NCBI GenBank assembly: GCA_016789205.1
Contig: JAEURF010000001.1
Span: forward strand, 17,000-80,999
DNA from: Anaerolineales bacterium
GTDB taxonomy: Bacteria; Chloroflexota; Anaerolineae; Anaerolineales; Villigracilaceae
Direction: 5' to 3'
DNA: 64,000 nucleotides
A program made the translations under genes and the position numbers. Below, piece after piece: positions 59,556 through 64,000 of this stretch (position 1 is the stretch's first letter; every line of letters begins with the position of its first letter). The notes beneath the pieces are model-generated. The model was not told where the DNA came from. It saw nothing but the letters and a program-made list of their open reading frames with translations, and did no database searches.

Positions 59556-59990
59556 ATGAAAACAACCACAATGCAAAGATTGGCTTGGGTGTATGCAATT
59601 ATGTTCGGTTTGTTGGGGTCGTTGAGTTATATCCCCTTTATTAATGATGAAAACGGGGTTACGTTGGGGATTTTCAGCCTGCAATGGTACGATAATTTAC
59701 TGCATTATGCTTCTGGTTTGTGGGCGGCAATTGCGGCGTGGAGGTCACATAAAGATTCGGTATTTTATTTCAAACTGTTTGGCATCATTTATGGTTTAGA
59801 TGGGGTTTTGGGATTTTTAACAGGCTCAGGCTATTTAGATGGTGGTATCTTTTTGCAAGGCATCACAGATTACAGTTGGAGTTTGAAATTCTTTGCAAAT
59901 ATTCCACATATTGCGATTGGCGGAATTGCAGTATTTATCGGTTTTGTGTTGAGCAAACGGTTTGCAGAATATGAATCAACAGCCAGTTAA
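59556..59990 (+). CDS. DUF4383-like four-helix membrane protein
   Basis: 144 residues. Four hydrophobic segments, with WYDNLLHYASGLWAAIAAW and YGLDGVLGFLTG, a layout of DUF4383-type proteins. Ribosome site AAGGAGTG. It overlaps the next gene by 20 nt. Role unknown. Confidence 0.75.
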   Translation: MKTTTMQRLAWVYAIMFGLLGSLSYIPFINDENGVTLGIFSLQWYDNLLHYASGLWAAIAAWRSHKDSVFYFKLFGIIYGLDGVLGFLTGSGYLDGGIFLQGITDYSWSLKFFANIPHIAIGGIAVFIGFVLSKRFAEYESTAS

Positions 59991-61104
59991 GCGCCGCCGT
60001 TGGTTACGATATTTTTTTGTTTTTCTGCTCGCCGTAACGTTATTGCCGTCTATGGTCGGGTTGACGCGCGCGTTATGGCTTTGTCGGGTGTGGGGAAATG
60101 TTGACGAAATAGAATCAACTATCCCTGATGAAAAGACGCGGAGCGTTATTAGTCAAATTGAAGAATATGCGCGTCCTGAAAGTCAAACTTATTTAACGAT
60201 TCCTGAATGGTATATCGTGTATAGTGCCGATGAATATGGGGCGTTTATCCAAAACAATTCTTCTTCGGATTTTCCATATTTCAAAGCGGTTGGGCAATAT
60301 TGGCAAAGTTATGATGAAGTCTGTGGGCAAGTGCGCGGAAAATATCCATACAATGGGAGTGCGCAATTTGTGTTGGGCTTTATTGGCGTGAGTTTTACCG
60401 CTGAGAATATGCTCAAGGGTTTGTATGAGTTTACGATTGGACGTGTGTTTGATTGGTTTGCCGCACAACCCACCGAAGAAGAAAAATTTGCGGCGGATGT
60501 GGCAGTTGAGTTTGGTGCATTTTTACATAACACGCCGTGGTATTTATTTCCGTTTGACGAAAAGATAAAAGAATTATGGACAGAAACAAGTTGGTGGGGA
60601 CCTGGTGTGTTAAGAAAATGGGAAAGAAAAATTGCGTTAACTGTTGAATATGGTGTGAAAGCCTTGTATGGTGGAATCACAAGAGCAGGCTCGCAAGCCG
60701 CGTATGGTGGTGAAGATACTGCTAAGATTTATGCAATCACAATGAATGCAAGCGATGAAATGGTGAGTGAAGATTTTGAAATTGTGCAAGCCATTGATGA
60801 TGCAAAACAATTAACTCGTATCACCCGCTTTGAAGTTTTTTCTACTATCGTGCCTGATTTTATGAAACAAGGTTTATCGTTTGTTGAAATTGCTGGCAAC
60901 GATGAAATTGCAGTGACAACTTTAGGTAATCAAGATGCAAATTATGATTTTGCATACGGCGAGTATCTTTTTGATTTGCCAATTTTGACTCAAGCAGGCG
61001 AAACGCGCGCTGTCATCAAAGTGCGTGTGGATGAGTTGCATCTGTTCCTTGAAGAATTAGAAAATAAAACAGATATTCGTTTTGAACATATTTATGACTA
61101 TTAA
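59971..61104 (+). CDS. membrane-anchored hypothetical protein
   Basis: About 377 residues from ATG 59971, since the upstream in-frame start is TTG. Basic tail (KRRRWLRYF), one N-terminal helix (about 14-33), then a soluble alpha/beta region with YLTIPEWYIVYSADEYGAF. No known motif. Expressed with the membrane protein and hydrolase on either side (11 nt to the next gene). Confidence 0.65.
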   Translation: MNQQPVKRRRWLRYFFVFLLAVTLLPSMVGLTRALWLCRVWGNVDEIESTIPDEKTRSVISQIEEYARPESQTYLTIPEWYIVYSADEYGAFIQNNSSSDFPYFKAVGQYWQSYDEVCGQVRGKYPYNGSAQFVLGFIGVSFTAENMLKGLYEFTIGRVFDWFAAQPTEEEKFAADVAVEFGAFLHNTPWYLFPFDEKIKELWTETSWWGPGVLRKWERKIALTVEYGVKALYGGITRAGSQAAYGGEDTAKIYAITMNASDEMVSEDFEIVQAIDDAKQLTRITRFEVFSTIVPDFMKQGLSFVEIAGNDEIAVTTLGNQDANYDFAYGEYLFDLPILTQAGETRAVIKVRVDELHLFLEELENKTDIRFEHIYDY

Positions 61105-61115
61105 AGGTTAATAAT

Positions 61116-62105
61116 ATGAAAGCATTCATAAAAGGCATCTTCAAAACCCTTGGGTGGATTTTATTAATTTTTGTTTTGGTCATTTCCTTTTTTTATGTTC
61201 AATCTATTTTCCGTGAAACTAAAGAAAGACATCAAGCGGCTCCAACTACGGGGAAATTTGTTCAAGCAGGGGATGTTGAGATACACATCTTAGACATGGG
61301 TCCGACAGATGGACAAGTCATTTTATTCATTCACGGCACAGGCGCGTGGAGCGAATTTTGGCGCGAGACGATGACTCCGCTAGCAGAGGCAGGCTATCGT
61401 TGCATTGCTATTGATATTCCGCCCTTTGGATATTCAGAAAAACCAGCCACAGCGTCTTTTGGAAATGAAGCCCAAGCCAAACGCATCATCGCTTTGATGG
61501 ATGCTTTAGACATTGATAGCGCGATTCTATTTGGTCACTCATTCGGTGGTGGAGCAACTCTCGAAACTGCGTTAATGATTCCAGAAAGAATTGATGCTTT
61601 AATTTTGGAAGACGTGGGCGGTTTGAATCTAAACCTTGTGCCTGTAGAAAAAACAAGCCCAAGTGTTTTAGAAATATTTTTTGAAACCCGTTCTATTCGT
61701 AATCCAATTCTTTCGGCAACTGCCACCAACCCCTTGCTCACCAAAACTTTACTCTCTGCGATGCTCAAAGACCCAAATGATGCCACTGATGAAAAAATTA
61801 AAATTTTGCAAGAGCCTTTGGTTTTAGAAGGCGCGACCGATACGCTAGGCGATTGGCTTGGATACGTGGTCAATGTGCAAGAAGTTTCGTTAACCACCAA
61901 CCCTGATAATTATCAAAATTTAACCATGCCTACTCTAATCATTTGGGGAGATAGTGATACAGTCATTCCACTTGCAGAAGGTGAATATTTAGCGAGCATC
62001 ATCTCTAATGCAGAATTGGTTGTGATGAAAGATGTGAATCATGTTCCGCATGTGGAAGATTTAGAAACATTGATGCCGATTGTGTTTGAGTTTTTGAATA
62101 AATAA
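61116..62105 (+). CDS. alpha/beta hydrolase, membrane-anchored
   Basis: 329 residues. N-terminal helix (about 11-30), then an alpha/beta fold: the oxyanion loop HGTGAWSEFW, nucleophile elbow GHSFGGG with Ser, Asp at IIWGDSDTVIPLAEG, and His at HVPHVED. Lipase or esterase-like; substrate unknown. Convergent with the FAD enzyme gene, with a strong hairpin between. Confidence 0.87.
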   Translation: MKAFIKGIFKTLGWILLIFVLVISFFYVQSIFRETKERHQAAPTTGKFVQAGDVEIHILDMGPTDGQVILFIHGTGAWSEFWRETMTPLAEAGYRCIAIDIPPFGYSEKPATASFGNEAQAKRIIALMDALDIDSAILFGHSFGGGATLETALMIPERIDALILEDVGGLNLNLVPVEKTSPSVLEIFFETRSIRNPILSATATNPLLTKTLLSAMLKDPNDATDEKIKILQEPLVLEGATDTLGDWLGYVVNVQEVSLTTNPDNYQNLTMPTLIIWGDSDTVIPLAEGEYLASIISNAELVVMKDVNHVPHVEDLETLMPIVFEFLNK

Positions 62106-62106
62106 A

Positions 62107-62133
62107 GTAGGTCACGCTTGAAGCGTGACCTAC
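62107..62133. terminator. bidirectional terminator-like hairpin
   Basis: GTAGGTCACGCTT / AAGCGTGACCTAC, a 13-bp perfect stem with a tiny loop, between convergent genes. No long T-run; may be a mobile repeat. Confidence 0.65.
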
Positions 62134-62137
62134 AAAA

Positions 62138-63742
62138 TCATTTCCCATATTTTTCATACCAAGTATTCGTAAACAAACCTTCGGGGTCGTAGAATTTTTT
62201 CAATTCAAAAAATTCTTTAATTTCAGGGTAAGAGGCTTCGAGTTGTTCAGGGGTGTAATACAACTGATATGGCAAAAAGAATCTTCCATTGACTTGATGC
62301 GTCAAATCAATTAATTCACTGGTCACTTTTGCCATGTGCTCATTGCCTTCTATGCTCACAGGCTGATTGATATACAAAACAATCGAATACATTTCAGCGG
62401 GGGCATAGGTCAAGAAATTATCTTCGGGGTGAATCACTCTCACCGAAGCATTGAGCAGGTTGACGTCATAGTCCTGAACGATGCGGCGAAGCCCATCCAC
62501 AAAAGGAATGAATTGTTCACGCGGGATAAAATATTCATGCAGAATATCTGTCTCTTTTTTGAGATTATTGCGGATGTACGCAACTGAATCATGCATCGGT
62601 TCATTACGCGATACAAAACACGCCTCACCTTCAGACATGGCTTGCGTGCGTGGCACCACCGTACATGACTCTAACATCGGTTCGACATTTTTCTCCAAAT
62701 ACCATTTAATGTTCATTGGAATATTTCCAAGTTTTGAAAAGTTAAACACAAAACGGCGTAACTTAATGCTCGAAACTTCACCTAAGGGCGGTATCTCGGC
62801 TTCGCCAATATCTACTTTTGTATATTTATAAAAAATCATTTCATCTAACAGCGAATTTTTTGCTGTAGACAAATGCCCGTAAAATAATCCTAAATTGGGG
62901 TCAGGTAAAATTTCGTTTTCAAAAATTTCGGGGAAATCTTTATAACTCACCATTTGACGTTCTGTTTCATAAATATCATTATTCACAATTTGCAAATCAA
63001 CATCTAAGATGATGCCGAATAAACCATACCCGCCAACCACCAACGAAAATAATTCAGGGTTTTCTTCACGGCTGACATTGACAACCGTGCCATCCGCCAG
63101 CATGACGCGCATAGCAACAATCGAACTTCCTACTGAACCCGCAAGATGGTCCATGCCATGCGCATTGACCGAAATTGAACCACCCACTGTAAAAATATCG
63201 GTAGATTGCATGGCTTTGACTGCATAGTATGGATGCAAAAAGTTTTGAATATCATGCCAGGTTGCGCCGCTTTGCACTGTGAGAATCATATTCTCTTCAT
63301 CCAAAGACATTTGATTAAATTGAGTCATATCTAATACGAGGTTATTTTTATAAAATGCTTGCCCACCCATACTATGGCGCACGCCAGCCATTGAGATTTT
63401 TAATTTTTCTTCTTTTGCTAAAGTGACTGCATTCTTAATATCATCAATGTTTCTAATTTGCACAATGCCATACACTGCCGTACGATTCAAACAACTGACA
63501 TCGTTAATCGTGCCACCTTTTTGTTTCCAGTGCAATAATTGACTGACAGGCAACGGAGCAATTTCAACTTGAATATCAGTTGCCGCCAGCGCTTCACCTT
63601 CGGCAGAAACAGGCTCACAATCTTTTTCAACTGTAGGTTCAGCAGAAAGGCGATTGACTTCATACACACCGCCTGCCAATAAGGAAACCGCTGTCACTGT
63701 GGCTATTACTTTTTTTGAATTATTTGCTTTGTTTTGAGTCAT
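62138..63742 (-). CDS. FAD-linked oxidase (D-arabinono-lactone/alditol oxidase-like)
   Basis: About 534 residues from ATG 63742 (AAAGG upstream; a longer reading from 63874 has no ribosome site). N-terminal signal-like helix (VIATVTAVSLLAGGVYEV), then an FAD_binding_4 fold: MAGVRHSMGGQAFYKNNLVL, LTVQSGATWHDIQN and VGGSISVNAHGMD. Covalent- or non-covalent-FAD oxidoreductase of sugars or sugar alcohols. Probably faces outside. Confidence 0.85.
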   Translation of the reverse strand: MTQNKANNSKKVIATVTAVSLLAGGVYEVNRLSAEPTVEKDCEPVSAEGEALAATDIQVEIAPLPVSQLLHWKQKGGTINDVSCLNRTAVYGIVQIRNIDDIKNAVTLAKEEKLKISMAGVRHSMGGQAFYKNNLVLDMTQFNQMSLDEENMILTVQSGATWHDIQNFLHPYYAVKAMQSTDIFTVGGSISVNAHGMDHLAGSVGSSIVAMRVMLADGTVVNVSREENPELFSLVVGGYGLFGIILDVDLQIVNNDIYETERQMVSYKDFPEIFENEILPDPNLGLFYGHLSTAKNSLLDEMIFYKYTKVDIGEAEIPPLGEVSSIKLRRFVFNFSKLGNIPMNIKWYLEKNVEPMLESCTVVPRTQAMSEGEACFVSRNEPMHDSVAYIRNNLKKETDILHEYFIPREQFIPFVDGLRRIVQDYDVNLLNASVRVIHPEDNFLTYAPAEMYSIVLYINQPVSIEGNEHMAKVTSELIDLTHQVNGRFFLPYQLYYTPEQLEASYPEIKEFFELKKFYDPEGLFTNTWYEKYGK

Positions 63743-63876
63743 AGAATCCATCCTTTCGAGTACATTGATTGTAGAACGGTGAAGCAAGCATGTCAAGCCA
63801 CACAAGTAATAAAACCCTGCTACAATTTCAATGATGAGTTTGGTTTTATATAAATCCGTAACAAAGGAAATCATTT

Positions 63877-64000
63877 ATGACTCAAAATTATGATGCTATC
63901 GTTATCGGAGCGGGTGTGATGGGTGCCAGCCTTGCTTTTCACCTCGCCGAACGTGGAATGAAAACTGCCATTCTTGAAAGAAAAGTGACAGCCTCAGGGG
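63877..64000 (+). CDS. FAD-dependent oxidoreductase (partial)
   Basis: Truncated by the window. Ribosome site AAAGGA. The visible 41 residues have the Rossmann GxGxxG fingerprint (YDAIVIGAGVMGASLAFHLA) of DAO-type amine or amino-acid oxidases. Divergent from the FAD-linked oxidase. Confidence 0.85.
   Translation, partial: MTQNYDAIVIGAGVMGASLAFHLAERGMKTAILERKVTASG

Overview
The window is AT-rich and looks like a Chloroflexota (Anaerolineae-type) chromosome carrying a large mobile or accessory region. That placement is an inference. It rests on Thr/Pro-rich extracellular linkers, in-frame heptamer repeats inside copA, Shine-Dalgarno sites of the GGAG type, and the mix of families present. No rRNA or other direct taxonomic marker is in view.

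Layout. 1-11,990 is a metal-resistance block. It has a zinc/cobalt-type P1B ATPase (truncated by the window edge) with a CzrA-like ArsR regulator and a recognisable operator. A TetR gene lies divergent to two small membrane-protein genes. A ten-gene copper operon follows, all on the minus strand: csoR, cupredoxin lipoprotein, copZ, copB, two YHS proteins, DUF2085, TlpA-like, Lgt-like, copA. 12,063-19,603 is an integrative-element module: tyrosine integrase, excisionase-like protein, FtsK/VirD4-like ATPase, replication-relaxation-like protein, small membrane proteins, SprT-like protease, a ribbon-helix-helix protein and a phage-type Dam. A second, catalytically odd tyrosine recombinase sits beside a perfect 18-bp inverted repeat (19,742-20,768).

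20,944-38,454 is the most interesting stretch, a probable DNA-modification and defence island. A queuosine-precursor transporter and four minus-strand genes (very large DUF1998-type helicase, two unknown proteins, NERD nuclease-SF1 helicase) face a plus-strand operon: GNAT acetyltransferase, DpdA/TgtA5-like transglycosylase, winged-helix protein, large P-loop ATPase. A sigma70-like promoter with a 24-bp palindrome lies between the two arms. My working hypothesis is a variant 7-deazaguanine DNA system fed by salvage of preQ0/preQ1, in which the GNAT decorates the inserted base.

38,542-42,324 carries a family-B DNA polymerase with altered motifs A-C, overlapped by a P-loop-less RecA-fold protein, plus a LuxR-type regulator. 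The pair resembles a PolB-based analogue of ImuA/ImuB mutasomes. 42,400-50,400 holds small membrane proteins, regulators, DUF2958, HD-phosphohydrolase, XRE-TPR and Nudix genes, and a candidate structured RNA with a 7-codon ORF. 50,500-52,408 is a partition locus (RHH, ParA and a third protein) whose centromere is apparently a tandem octamer array, partly inside a coding sequence. 52,694-59,162 has a secreted SH3 protein, a zinc-knuckle protein, two HNH nucleases and an AAA ATPase with a HEPN-type motif. A tRNA-Lys and a broken second tRNA copy (59.3-59.4 kb) may mark the edge of the accessory region. 59,556-64,000 looks like ordinary chromosomal content: membrane proteins, an alpha/beta hydrolase and FAD enzymes.
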